Shown: positions 26,830-34,971 of the stretch, piece after piece | Numbering within the stretch: the stretch's first letter is position 1 | Layout: each line of letters opens with the position of its first letter | NCBI RefSeq assembly: GCF_003664595.1 | Contig: NZ_QXPZ01000019.1 | Span: forward strand, 62,001-126,000 | Direction: 5' to 3' | DNA from: Atopobacter sp. AH10 | Lineage (GTDB): Bacteria > Bacillota > Bacilli > Lactobacillales > Aerococcaceae | Length of the DNA: 64,000 nt | Position numbers and translations under genes: made by a program | The notes under the pieces: model-generated | Database searches by the model: none | What the model was told of the DNA's origin: nothing | The model's input: the letters and a program-made list of their open reading frames with translations, nothing else

Positions 26830-26947
26830 GGACAAGCCTCCTTCTTGTTTGATAGGAAAGTGATGAGTAGGCGAAAGTGTAGAGGAAGTAGTTAAAATAA
26901 TTTCTTCTTGGTCGAATATTAGCTTAATTCCCCGTCAATTATAGCAC

Positions 26948-26977
26948 GCTCGCTTTGAGAAGTAGCGGGCTTTTTTT
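26948..26977 (+). terminator. Plus-strand terminator-like hairpin with no upstream gene
   Basis: GCTCGCT pairs with AGCGGGC (one G-T pair), followed by TTTTTTTG. No plus-strand gene lies upstream, because the rpiR-like gene runs the other way. It may end a short leader or small RNA. The minus strand carries a TATAAT (26938-26943), a possible -10 box for the rpiR-like gene. Confidence 0.5.
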
Positions 26978-27008
26978 GTTTGACCATACTTATTTTAGCA
27001 TAAATAAA

Positions 27009-27048
27009 AAACTTTTTTTATCGAAAGTGTTTACAATAAAAAAAGTTT
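27009..27048 (+). promoter_or_regulatory. Long palindrome and promoter of the PTS/hexonate operon
   Basis: AAACTTTTTTTAT (27009-27021) and ATAAAAAAAGTTT (27036-27048) are perfect 13-base inverted repeats with a 14-base centre. The centre holds TTTACA (27030-27035), a possible -35; TAGTTT (27053-27058) sits 17 bases on as a weak -10. The palindrome overlaps the promoter, so it is the best operator candidate for the divergent RpiR-like regulator. Confidence 0.6.
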
Positions 27049-27129
27049 ATGGTAGTTTAATGGTGTAAAACAAATAAAATGTGAAAAAATGATTTTATTA
27101 CAGTTAGAAAAGAAAAGGAGTTGTCAAAA

Positions 27130-28245
27130 ATGATTCAAGGTTTGAAAGTCAAATTAGGACCTCAGCTGTACCAATATTGTACAGATGCCATTGATTTTGT
27201 TCCTAATGTCTTGGTTGAATACAAAAGTGAAAACGTTTTGATTGTTCATGGCGAAAAGTCTTGGGAAAAAGCCAAGCCTTACCTCAAATTTTTAAATGAA
27301 AAAGATTTTTCCTTCTCCTTTTACCAATATTTAGGGGAATGTAGTTATGCAGATACTGAAAATATTCGACAAAAAGTGCTAGAAAATGACATTGATTTTA
27401 TCATCGGTGTTGGCGGAGGGAAGTTAGCTGACTTGGTAGGCTATGCGGCTCATTTAGCCAATAAACCATTTGGCTTGATCCCAACTTTAGCCAGTAATTG
27501 TGCGCCATGGACGCCTTTATCTGTCATGTATAAAGAAAATGGAGAGTCTGAAGGGAAAAGTGAACACTTTTTAAGACAAGCGGCCTTTTTGATTACCGAT
27601 CCTGCTTTGGTAATGGATGCTCCAGTTCGCTATTTTATAGCAGGTATTGTAGACACTTTAGCCAAATGGTATGAGTCAGATGCGATTTTATCACAAGAAA
27701 ATTTACAAGATGAAACGCCATTAATGTTAGCTCGTTATGTAACCGTCTTCACTAAAGAGAAAATTATGGAGCAAACTTTTAAAGCTATCGATGATATGAA
27801 GCATCAACGCATGAGTAAGGAATTTTACAATATGTCGGAGATTGTTTTTGCGATAGCAGGTTTAATTGGGGGACTAGGGGATAAATATGCGAGAAATGCA
27901 GCAGCCCATGCCCTTCACGATGGGTTAGGTAAGTATTGCCCAGAAATACATGAGTATTTGCATGGTGAAATTGTTGGTTATGGAATGCTATACCAAATGG
28001 CCTTGGAAGATCGGTATGACCAAGTGGATCAATTGGCTCATTTTTACCGGCAAATTCATTCACCAATTAGTTTGAAAGAAATGGGGGTGGAAATGAGCGA
28101 AGAACAAATAGAAAAAGTGGTTCAATTTATGGATAGTAAGGAAAAAGTACATTTGATTCCTGTAGACACGACGCCTGTTGCTTTAAAATCTGCATTAATT
28201 CGTTTAGAAACTTATATGAACAAGCATTATCTTGAGGAGGATTAA
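27130..28245 (+). CDS. Iron-containing alcohol dehydrogenase (GldA/HcxA-like)
   Basis: NAD(P)-dependent dehydrogenase of 371 residues in the glycerol-dehydrogenase branch of group III metal-dependent alcohol dehydrogenases. The nucleotide-binding GVGGGKLADLVGYAA is near residues 95-110. Metal ligands are the Asp in AGIVDTLAKWYE, the His in AAHALHDGLG and the His in YLHGEIVGYG. The start is the ATG at 27130, nine bases from AAAAGGAG; an upstream TTG is too close. It heads the PTS operon and ends one base before the PTS IIC start. In this setting a hydroxycarboxylate or sugar-acid substrate is more likely than glycerol (inference). Confidence 0.85.
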   Translation: MIQGLKVKLGPQLYQYCTDAIDFVPNVLVEYKSENVLIVHGEKSWEKAKPYLKFLNEKDFSFSFYQYLGECSYADTENIRQKVLENDIDFIIGVGGGKLADLVGYAAHLANKPFGLIPTLASNCAPWTPLSVMYKENGESEGKSEHFLRQAAFLITDPALVMDAPVRYFIAGIVDTLAKWYESDAILSQENLQDETPLMLARYVTVFTKEKIMEQTFKAIDDMKHQRMSKEFYNMSEIVFAIAGLIGGLGDKYARNAAAHALHDGLGKYCPEIHEYLHGEIVGYGMLYQMALEDRYDQVDQLAHFYRQIHSPISLKEMGVEMSEEQIEKVVQFMDSKEKVHLIPVDTTPVALKSALIRLETYMNKHYLEED

Positions 28246-28246
28246 T

Positions 28247-29104
28247 ATGTCCACATTAACGGTTACGCAAAGTTTGCTTATCGCTCTTTGGGTTGCTTCA
28301 GTAATGTCTCGTTGGCTTGGTGGTGGGGCTACTTTAACTCTGCGCTTTTCTCCACTCATGACTGGTCTTTTCGTTGGGATTGTGATGGGTCGTGTGGGTG
28401 AAGCTATGGTGATTACCGCTGCCTTGCAGTTGATCTACATGGGGGTTTTCTCACCAGGTGGACAAATGCCATCAGAACCAGCTGTTGCGGCTGCAGTAGC
28501 GGTGCCAGTTGCTCTTTTAGGTGGCTTATCAGCTAAAGCGGCCATAGCAGTGGCCGTACCAGTTGGTTTGTTGGGGAGCTATCTTTACCAATTCCGCTTT
28601 TTCCTCAATACCTTTATCGGGAAAGCAACGGATAAGGCTGTAGAGGATATGGATGAGAAAAAAATTGTTCGCTCAATCATTTGGTATCCTACCATCGTTT
28701 CTTTCGCTTTGTTTGTTCCATTAATCTTTGCTGCTCTTTATTGGGGAGCGCCAGTGATTGCCAGTGTTATTGCTAAGTTACAAGGTACAGTGATTATTCA
28801 TATATTAGAAGTGACTGGTGGTGGCCTTGCTGCTATAGGTATTGCGACAACGATCTATGTTATCGGACGGCGTGAATTAATGCCATTCTTCTTCCTAGCT
28901 TATTTTGCTAGTGTCGCTTTTGCATCATTGAAAATTACCATGGTTACCTATGCTATTTTCGGGATCTTAATCGCTCTTATCTTTGTCAATGCTAAAGGAA
29001 GCGGTAAGGCCAAAGTAGCTGCAACAGCAAGTTCAGATGATAAAGCTGTTAGCTCAGGGGAAGCAACTTTTGATGATGGCCTTGATTTTGACGATGGATT
29101 CTAA
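28247..29104 (+). CDS. PTS mannose-family IIC component
   Basis: Membrane component of a mannose-family phosphotransferase system, 285 residues, with several helices. Family regions: WVASVMSRWLGG at the start, and ITAALQLIYMGVFSPGGQMPSEPAVAAAVAVPVALL. It transports sugar or sugar acid together with IID. The start at 28247 follows GAGGAGGATTAAT. The C-terminus is a long hydrophilic tail ending DDGLDFDDGF, unusually acidic; a shorter acidic tail occurs on the operon's IIA. Confidence 0.92.
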   Translation: MSTLTVTQSLLIALWVASVMSRWLGGGATLTLRFSPLMTGLFVGIVMGRVGEAMVITAALQLIYMGVFSPGGQMPSEPAVAAAVAVPVALLGGLSAKAAIAVAVPVGLLGSYLYQFRFFLNTFIGKATDKAVEDMDEKKIVRSIIWYPTIVSFALFVPLIFAALYWGAPVIASVIAKLQGTVIIHILEVTGGGLAAIGIATTIYVIGRRELMPFFFLAYFASVAFASLKITMVTYAIFGILIALIFVNAKGSGKAKVAATASSDDKAVSSGEATFDDGLDFDDGF

Positions 29105-29124
29105 AAAGGAATAGGAGGATTAAC

Positions 29125-29967
29125 ATGACGACCAAATTAGCACCTGAAAAAATTACCGAAAAAGATGTAACTAAAGCCTATTTAAGATGGCACTTCGCTA
29201 ATGAAATTCCTCATTCCTTCGAACGTTATATCGCAGCATCATTACTTTATGCGATGATGCCAATTCTTCGCAAGCTCTACAAAGATAAAGATCGCCTACA
29301 AGCAGCCTATCGCCGTCAACTACTCTTTTTTAATACGCAGTTGACTTGGGGCGGTGGGGTTATTACAGGTTTGATGTCTTCTATGGAAGAAGCTAGAGCT
29401 AACGAAGAATATGAAAATAAAGAAATTTCTATGACAGATGATTTGCTTTATAACACTAAAGCTGGGTTAATGGGAGCTTTAGCAGGTATTGGGGACGCTA
29501 TCGACTCAGGGACTGTGCAATATATTTTTATTGCGATTGCTATTCCTTGGGCACAAAAGGGGAGTGCTTTAGGTGCTTTGTTCCCATTTGTTACTTTTGC
29601 CCTCTACCAATTTATGATTGGTCTCTTCTTCGCTCGTAAATCCTTTGCTTTAGGTCGTAATGCGAACGAGTTGATGCAAGGGGTTGGGGTTCAAACGATG
29701 ATTGAAACCTTGTCTATCTTAGGGTTATTCATGATGGGGATTCTAGCTGGTAACTATGTCAGTGTCAAGTCAGGCTTAACCTTTACGCTGTCTGGTCGAG
29801 AATTTGTCCTACAAGATATTTTAAATAAGGTCATGCCAGGTATCTTACCACTAGCAACTGTTATGGGGGTCTACTTCTACTACGATAAGAAGGGTCTAAA
29901 AGTTACACAGGCTTTGATTTACCTTACCCTCATCCTTGTCGTATTAGCAGCAGTTGGTATCTTATAA
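29125..29967 (+). CDS. PTS mannose-family IID component
   Basis: Second membrane component, 280 residues. Typical IID start: ITEKDVTKAYLRWHFANEIPHSFERYIA, then the conserved region around YNTKAGLMGALAGIGDAIDSGTVQYIF. One or more C-terminal transmembrane helices. It forms the translocation complex with the IIC just upstream. Ribosome binding site AATAGGAGGATTAAC. Confidence 0.93.
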   Translation: MTTKLAPEKITEKDVTKAYLRWHFANEIPHSFERYIAASLLYAMMPILRKLYKDKDRLQAAYRRQLLFFNTQLTWGGGVITGLMSSMEEARANEEYENKEISMTDDLLYNTKAGLMGALAGIGDAIDSGTVQYIFIAIAIPWAQKGSALGALFPFVTFALYQFMIGLFFARKSFALGRNANELMQGVGVQTMIETLSILGLFMMGILAGNYVSVKSGLTFTLSGREFVLQDILNKVMPGILPLATVMGVYFYYDKKGLKVTQALIYLTLILVVLAAVGIL

Positions 29968-29989
29968 ATCACGAAAGGAAGATCTATTC

Positions 29990-30502
29990 ATGGGAGAAGT
30001 TAATTTAGCTCGAGTGGATGAACGCTTAATTCATGGACAGGTGATGATGACCTTATCACAAAAAAGTGGTGTGAATTCTATTTTTGTTGTGGACGATGTG
30101 GTCGCTAAAGATAAATTCATGCGTGAATTGTATATGAACGCGGGTAGCCGGACAGGGCAAAAAACGGTTGTCACAACTGTAGAACGGATGAAACACTATT
30201 GGAATGAATACCAATTAAAAGATTATAGTTGTATTTTACTGACCAAGACTATCGGCACCATGTATGACTTAGTGAAAAGTGGTTTGCCGTTAAAGGAATT
30301 AAATATTGGCGGGATTGCGCAGAAAAATAGTGAAACAGATAAACAAGTTTCCAGATCTGTGTATATGAATCAACAAGATGCCCAAATGTTGAAAGAGTTA
30401 TATCAGGAGTATCAGGTGAAGGATATCTATTTCCAATCCACTCCAGCAGCAGAAAAGACGTCCTTAAAAGACGGACTGAAACTGTTTGATTTGAGCTTGT
30501 AG
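29990..30502 (+). CDS. PTS mannose-family IIB component
   Basis: Cytoplasmic phosphocarrier of 170 residues. The phosphorylated His is in VDERLIHGQVMM near residue 14. Start at 29990 (MGEVNLARVDER), preceded by AAAGGAAG. It takes phosphate from IIA His and passes it to the substrate during transport. Typical PTSIIB sorbose/mannose subfamily fold length. Confidence 0.92.
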   Translation: MGEVNLARVDERLIHGQVMMTLSQKSGVNSIFVVDDVVAKDKFMRELYMNAGSRTGQKTVVTTVERMKHYWNEYQLKDYSCILLTKTIGTMYDLVKSGLPLKELNIGGIAQKNSETDKQVSRSVYMNQQDAQMLKELYQEYQVKDIYFQSTPAAEKTSLKDGLKLFDLSL

Positions 30503-30504
30503 AG

Positions 30505-31380
30505 ATGAAGGAAGTGAATAAGCCACAAACCGTATGGAAGGACTGGTTGGTGAGATATCATGGCCTTTTATCGATCAGATATAGCAAAAAGCAAATGGAG
30601 CGAGCGATTCATAGCTTGGTCAAAGATATCTCTCAATATCGTCAGGATGTGCGTGTCAAGGCGTTTTCAAGGGGATCTACTGATTTAGGTCAATTTATTT
30701 TAGTCGGGAAAGTTGATCAGGCAGATCGTATTATTTGCAGTTATTATGACACGCCTATGCGCCATTTCGGGTCTTATGTCTTCTTTGATCATCAAGGTCA
30801 GCAAAAAAAGACTTTGGCTCTTACTTGTCTAAGCAGTGCTCTTGTCTTTTTATTAGGTATGCCACTAATTTTAGCTTACAGGCATTTGTTAAGTCATGGA
30901 ACACAGGCTTATTGGACGAATCTCCTACTTATTTTGATGGCTTTCCTTTACTTTTTCACTTTGGGTAAAGTAGCCAAAGGGTTGCCAAGAAAAAAGAATG
31001 GGGTACGGAATACTTCTTCTCTTTTGGCCATGTTAAGGCTTATTGCGACTGACCAGTCTAGGGATAAGGCCTACATATTTTTCCCAAACGGGTCTTATGG
31101 AGACTATTCATTAAAAGTCATCGAAGGATTGATTAAGGAGAAAGCTGAGTTAATTTGCTTAGATAGTATTGGATCAGGTCAGAATCTGTATTTCTTTTCA
31201 AAAAAATCTTACCCGAGAGGAAAGAATATTGAAGTCGTTCCAACAAAAGAGCGTATATCTTATCTGATCAGCGCACGATCAACAGAGGGAAAGTTCTATT
31301 TAAGGCCTGAAGATTTAAATGATGTGATGGTAAATGAAGAAAGAATTCATACAGTTTGTGATTTTCTAAGGAGGAAGTGA
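30505..31380 (+). CDS. Unknown membrane protein in PTS operon (degenerate M28-like)
   Basis: Protein of 291 residues that I do not recognise as a named family. Two hydrophobic segments lie near 108-130 and 141-158, and a soluble stretch lies on each side. ADRIICSYYDTPMRHFGSYVFFD resembles the metal-site strand of M28 peptidases (I-x-x-HYDT), but the His is replaced by Tyr, so catalysis of that kind is doubtful. RKKNGVRNTSSLLAMLRLI resembles the D-N-A-S-G-x-x-x-x-L helix of the same fold. It lies two bases after IIB and one base before IIA, so it is co-translated with the PTS. The ribosome binding site is weak. Confidence 0.6.
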   Translation: MKEVNKPQTVWKDWLVRYHGLLSIRYSKKQMERAIHSLVKDISQYRQDVRVKAFSRGSTDLGQFILVGKVDQADRIICSYYDTPMRHFGSYVFFDHQGQQKKTLALTCLSSALVFLLGMPLILAYRHLLSHGTQAYWTNLLLILMAFLYFFTLGKVAKGLPRKKNGVRNTSSLLAMLRLIATDQSRDKAYIFFPNGSYGDYSLKVIEGLIKEKAELICLDSIGSGQNLYFFSKKSYPRGKNIEVVPTKERISYLISARSTEGKFYLRPEDLNDVMVNEERIHTVCDFLRRK

Positions 31381-31381
31381 C

Positions 31382-31825
31382 ATGTTTCATATTGTGATTG
31401 CTAGCCATGGTAGTTTGAGCCAAGGACTCAAGGATGCAGCAGATGTGATTATTGGCAATGTTGACCATATCAGTACGATTAGCTTAAACAAGGGTGAAAG
31501 TATTGAAGCATTTGGAAGTCAGCTCAAAAGTCTAATTGAAGAAAAGAATAGTGAAGATGGGGTCTTGGTCTTCACTGATTTGCTGAGTGCCAGCCCTTAT
31601 AATCAAAGTGTGATGGCTATTTATGAGATGGAACAAGTTGATAAAGTTCATATCCTAACTGGAGTGAATATGCCAATGCTCTTAGAAGCTGTTAACCATC
31701 AATTACTAGCGACTTCCTTAGAAGAGGCTATTCCTTTGATTCAAGAACAAGGAGCAGCAAATATCAGTCATTGGCATATTTCAATGTACAAAGCTGAAGA
31801 AGATGACTTTGTTGACGATTTTTAA
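31382..31825 (+). CDS. PTS mannose-family IIA component
   Basis: Cytoplasmic phosphocarrier of 147 residues. The phosphorylated His is in IVIASHGSLSQGL near residue 9. The FTDLLSASPYNQSV region matches the EIIA-Man fold. Ribosome binding site AAGGAGGAAGTGAC. The C-terminus EEDDFVDDF is acidic and is repeated, out of frame use, in the bases after the stop. Confidence 0.9.
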   Translation: MFHIVIASHGSLSQGLKDAADVIIGNVDHISTISLNKGESIEAFGSQLKSLIEEKNSEDGVLVFTDLLSASPYNQSVMAIYEMEQVDKVHILTGVNMPMLLEAVNHQLLATSLEEAIPLIQEQGAANISHWHISMYKAEEDDFVDDF

Positions 31826-31856
31826 AAGAGATGAGTTTGTCGACTATTTTAAAAAG
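31802..31856 (+). repeat. 27-bp tandem duplication at the end of the IIA gene
   Basis: 31802-31828 (coding the last residues and stop) and 31830-31856 (after the stop) are imperfect copies, 28 bases apart: GATGACTTTGTTGACGATTTTTAAAAG and the same with a few substitutions. The second copy supplies no new reading frame. Confidence 0.8.
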
Positions 31857-31870
31857 AAGGGAGAACTGCT

Positions 31871-32932
31871 ATGAAATGGTCCTTTAGATGGTACGGAAAA
31901 GATGATCCGATACCTATCGAATATGTTAACCAAATTCCTCAAATGGATGGAGTTGTTGGGACTCTTTTGAATAAGTTGCCAGGGGATGTTTGGGAAATAG
32001 ATGAAATAAATGAATTGAAAGCTCAAGTGAATAAAGTAGGCCTTAAGTTACATGGAATTGAATCCGTTTCTATTCACGAATCTATTAAAGCAGGCCTGCC
32101 GGATCGTGACCAATACATTGAAAACTATCGCCAAACGATCCGAAATTTGGGCGCATGTGGGGTCAAAGTCATTTGTTATAGCTTTAAACCAATCTTTGGC
32201 TGGTTAAAAACATCATTGAATTATGAATTCCCAGATGGGTCAATTGGTTTAGTTTATGATCAAGCTGTTATCGATCAAATGAAACCTTGTGAAGTTTTTA
32301 ATCATGTTAAAAAGCAAACAGGAGGATTTAATTTGTCGGGCTGGGAAGAAGAGCGACTGAAAAAATTTGATCGCTTAACAGCTCTTTATGACGGGATGAC
32401 TGAAGACCAGTTATTTGAAAACTATCGTTACTTTATTGAGCATATTATAGATGCTTTGGAAGAATCGGACGTTTATATGGCCATTCATCCGGACGATCCA
32501 CCTTGGGAAGTATTTGAATACCCACGAATTACGAAGAATTTGTCCGATCTAAAACGCATTCTATCGATTAGCGATTCGAAACATCATGGATTGACGATTT
32601 GTACAGGATCTTTAGGAGCCAATCCGGATAATGACGTGGTAGAAATCATTAATGAAGTGGCAGATCGAATTAATTTTGTCCACTTCCGTAATGTGGGCTT
32701 TATGGGGCCTAAGAAATTTGCTGAAACGGCTCACTACACTCCGGAAGGTTCTCTAGATATGTATGAGATTATGAAAGCCTTGGTTGATAATGGCTATGAT
32801 GGAATAATTCGCCCTGACCATGGAAGAGCTATTTGGGGAGAAGTCGCTCGACCAGGATATGGGCTGTATGACCGTGCCTTGGGGATTTCTTATATGCAAG
32901 GCTTGTATGAAGCGCTCAGTAAAAAGCATTAG
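31871..32932 (+). CDS. uxuA: Mannonate dehydratase UxuA
   Basis: Enzyme of 353 residues matching D-mannonate dehydratase, which converts D-mannonate to 2-keto-3-deoxygluconate. Family landmarks: MKWSFRWYGKDDPIP at the start, GLPDRDQYIENYRQTIRNLGACGVKVICYSF, MAIHPDDPPW and IIRPDHGRAIWGE with metal ligands. Ribosome binding site AGAAGGGAGAAC. In this operon a PTS delivers the substrate and no KDG kinase is present, so a phosphorylated substrate is worth considering. The sequence itself looks like canonical UxuA. Confidence 0.92.
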   Translation: MKWSFRWYGKDDPIPIEYVNQIPQMDGVVGTLLNKLPGDVWEIDEINELKAQVNKVGLKLHGIESVSIHESIKAGLPDRDQYIENYRQTIRNLGACGVKVICYSFKPIFGWLKTSLNYEFPDGSIGLVYDQAVIDQMKPCEVFNHVKKQTGGFNLSGWEEERLKKFDRLTALYDGMTEDQLFENYRYFIEHIIDALEESDVYMAIHPDDPPWEVFEYPRITKNLSDLKRILSISDSKHHGLTICTGSLGANPDNDVVEIINEVADRINFVHFRNVGFMGPKKFAETAHYTPEGSLDMYEIMKALVDNGYDGIIRPDHGRAIWGEVARPGYGLYDRALGISYMQGLYEALSKKH

Positions 32933-32955
32933 GCACTAGAATAAGGAGATCCATA

Positions 32956-33588
32956 ATGGATGTATTAGAACAACTTAAAGCAGTTAAATTAATGCCTCTT
33001 TATACGGCGACAGATTTAACGATTTTAGATCAAGTGGCAGAAGTATTGATCACTCATCATGTTCCCTTTATTGAAGTGACCTTTCGAAGTGATTTAGCTG
33101 GACAAGCTATCAAGAAACTGTCTGAATACCCTGAATTAGTCGTCGGAGCAGGGACGGTAACGACTATAGATCAAGCTGAAGAGGCCGTTAGAAATGGGGC
33201 TAAATTTATTGTTACCCCAGCTATATCTCGGCCAGTAGTGGAATATTGTTTAAAAGAAAATGTTCCGATTATACCAGGGACTGCCACTCCTAGAGATATC
33301 CAAATAGCCTTGGAATATGGCTTAGATACCGTTAAATTTTTCCCAGCCAATATTTATGGAGGGATAAAAGCTTTGAAAGCTTTATCAGGGCCTTTCCCAC
33401 AGGTAAAATTTTTACCAACTGGTGGGGTGAATGAAGAAAATCTCAAAGAATATCTTGACTTAGATGCTGTTGTGGCGGTTGGTGGCTCCTTCATTCTTTC
33501 AGAAAAGGCAGTCTTAAAGGATAATGGGCAAACAGCAAAAGCGCATTTAGGGGAGATTGTTCAAGCTATTTCATCAATTACTAGATAA
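32956..33588 (+). CDS. eda: 2-keto-3-deoxy-6-phosphogluconate aldolase
   Basis: Class I aldolase of 210 residues that splits KDPG into pyruvate and glyceraldehyde 3-phosphate. Seen: the Glu in PFIEVTFRS, VVGAGTVTT, and the Schiff-base Lys in DTVKFFPAN with the following GGIKALKAL, then FLPTGGVNEENLKEYL. Ribosome binding site AAGGAGATCCATA. It follows uxuA by 23 bases and supplies the final step of the pathway. Confidence 0.93.
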   Translation: MDVLEQLKAVKLMPLYTATDLTILDQVAEVLITHHVPFIEVTFRSDLAGQAIKKLSEYPELVVGAGTVTTIDQAEEAVRNGAKFIVTPAISRPVVEYCLKENVPIIPGTATPRDIQIALEYGLDTVKFFPANIYGGIKALKALSGPFPQVKFLPTGGVNEENLKEYLDLDAVVAVGGSFILSEKAVLKDNGQTAKAHLGEIVQAISSITR

Positions 33589-33601
33589 AGGAGCAATGAA
33601 A

Positions 33602-34597
33602 ATGTCTGAATATCACATTGCTGTGGTCAATTCGAGTAGTTTCGGTCAATGGTTTCCAACACATATGGAACGTCTTAGGAAGATAGGGCCGGTCAAGCAT
33701 TTCCGGTTTGATAATCATGTCGATGGTAAGACCCTTGCCAAAGCACTTCATGGCTATAACATCATTATTTCGAGCGTGACGCCATTCTTTACTAAAGAAT
33801 TTTTTGAGGAGAAAGACGAGCTTTTGATCATTTCAAGGCATGGGATAGGTTTTAACAATATAGACCTTGAAGCGGCGGAAGAACATGGGACAATGGTGAC
33901 CATCGTGCCTCCTCTAGTCGAAAGGGATGCGGTTGCTGAAAATGCCGTGACCAACCTTTTAACACTTATTCGTCAAACCTTGCCTGCTCAAGAAAAAGTT
34001 AAGGATGATGCTTGGGCTAGTCGGGCGTCTTTCATGGGGCATAATTTGACTGGGAAAACATTTGGTGTTATTGGTTGTGGGAACATAGGCAGTCGGGTCG
34101 CCGAAATCTTTAAATATGGGTTTAATGGGCGAGTCCTAGCTTGTGATCCTAAGTTGAACCTAGAATGGGCAAAAAAACATGGGATCGAGCAGGTGGAATT
34201 GGAGCAGTTATTGGCAGAAGCCGATATCATTTCGATGAACGCTTCCTTGAATGATACGAGTTACCATATCTTAAATGAAGAAGCATTTGACAAATTAGCT
34301 AAACCAGTCTATATTACCAATACCGCTAGGGGAGCTTTAATTGATGAAGAAGCTTTATTAGTGGCTATTGATCAAGGTAAAGTTCTCGGCTTGGCAACGG
34401 ATGTGATGACAGAAGAACCAGCTTTTAGTAGTCATCCTTATATTGGACATGAAAAAATATTAGTAACACCACATACCTCTGCCTATACCTTTGAATGCTT
34501 GGAAGGCATGGGAGATAAATGTGTGACTGACGTTGAAACTGTAGTAGCGGGCGGTCAACCTCAAAATCAGGTTAAAGCTAAAGATGTTGTGAAATAA
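33602..34597 (+). CDS. D-isomer specific 2-hydroxyacid dehydrogenase
   Basis: NAD(P)-dependent dehydrogenase of 331 residues. The nucleotide-binding GCGNIGSRVAE is in the middle, the catalytic Arg in NTARGALID, the Glu in DVMTEEP and the His in TPHTSAYTFEC. The ATG at 33602 is eight bases after AAAGGAG; an ATG two codons earlier is too close. It is the last gene of the PTS operon and overlaps nothing. It may interconvert keto and hydroxy sugar acids feeding the dehydratase (inference). Confidence 0.9.
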   Translation: MSEYHIAVVNSSSFGQWFPTHMERLRKIGPVKHFRFDNHVDGKTLAKALHGYNIIISSVTPFFTKEFFEEKDELLIISRHGIGFNNIDLEAAEEHGTMVTIVPPLVERDAVAENAVTNLLTLIRQTLPAQEKVKDDAWASRASFMGHNLTGKTFGVIGCGNIGSRVAEIFKYGFNGRVLACDPKLNLEWAKKHGIEQVELEQLLAEADIISMNASLNDTSYHILNEEAFDKLAKPVYITNTARGALIDEEALLVAIDQGKVLGLATDVMTEEPAFSSHPYIGHEKILVTPHTSAYTFECLEGMGDKCVTDVETVVAGGQPQNQVKAKDVVK

Positions 34598-34830
34598 AGC
34601 AGGTCTACAGAAAAAAGCTAGCCTGTTTTGATTAAAAAAATCAGAGAATGGCTAACTTATATATGAAACTTAAGGTAAAATTGGCTAGCTACTGGCTGAT
34701 TCGACTGAGTTTTAAAAGAGGATGAATAAGTGATTAAGCTTGATGAGCTTATAGATCTGATCATTCTAAGTATTTAGAGGCATAGTAAATCTGATGCCTT
34801 GAAGGATCCGTAAAATAGTTCGAACAGTTT

Positions 34831-34868
34831 AAGTGTTGATGACTCCCTAGTTATCAACACTTTCTTTA
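34831..34868 (+). terminator. Terminator after PTS/hexonate operon (intergenic 34598-34971)
   Basis: AAGTGTTGAT (34831-34840) pairs perfectly with ATCAACACTT (34853-34862), followed by TCTTTAT. A weaker AGCAGG/CCTGTT hairpin lies right after the stop near 34598-34635. No other feature is seen in the 374-base spacer. Confidence 0.75.
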
Positions 34869-34971
34869 TAAAGTATATCTGAATAGGAGAAGAGGATTGA
34901 CAATAAACTTCGTATAACTTTACTAGAAAGTTGTGAAACAAGACTATTTTTAGAAGAGGAGGAAAAGCTTA

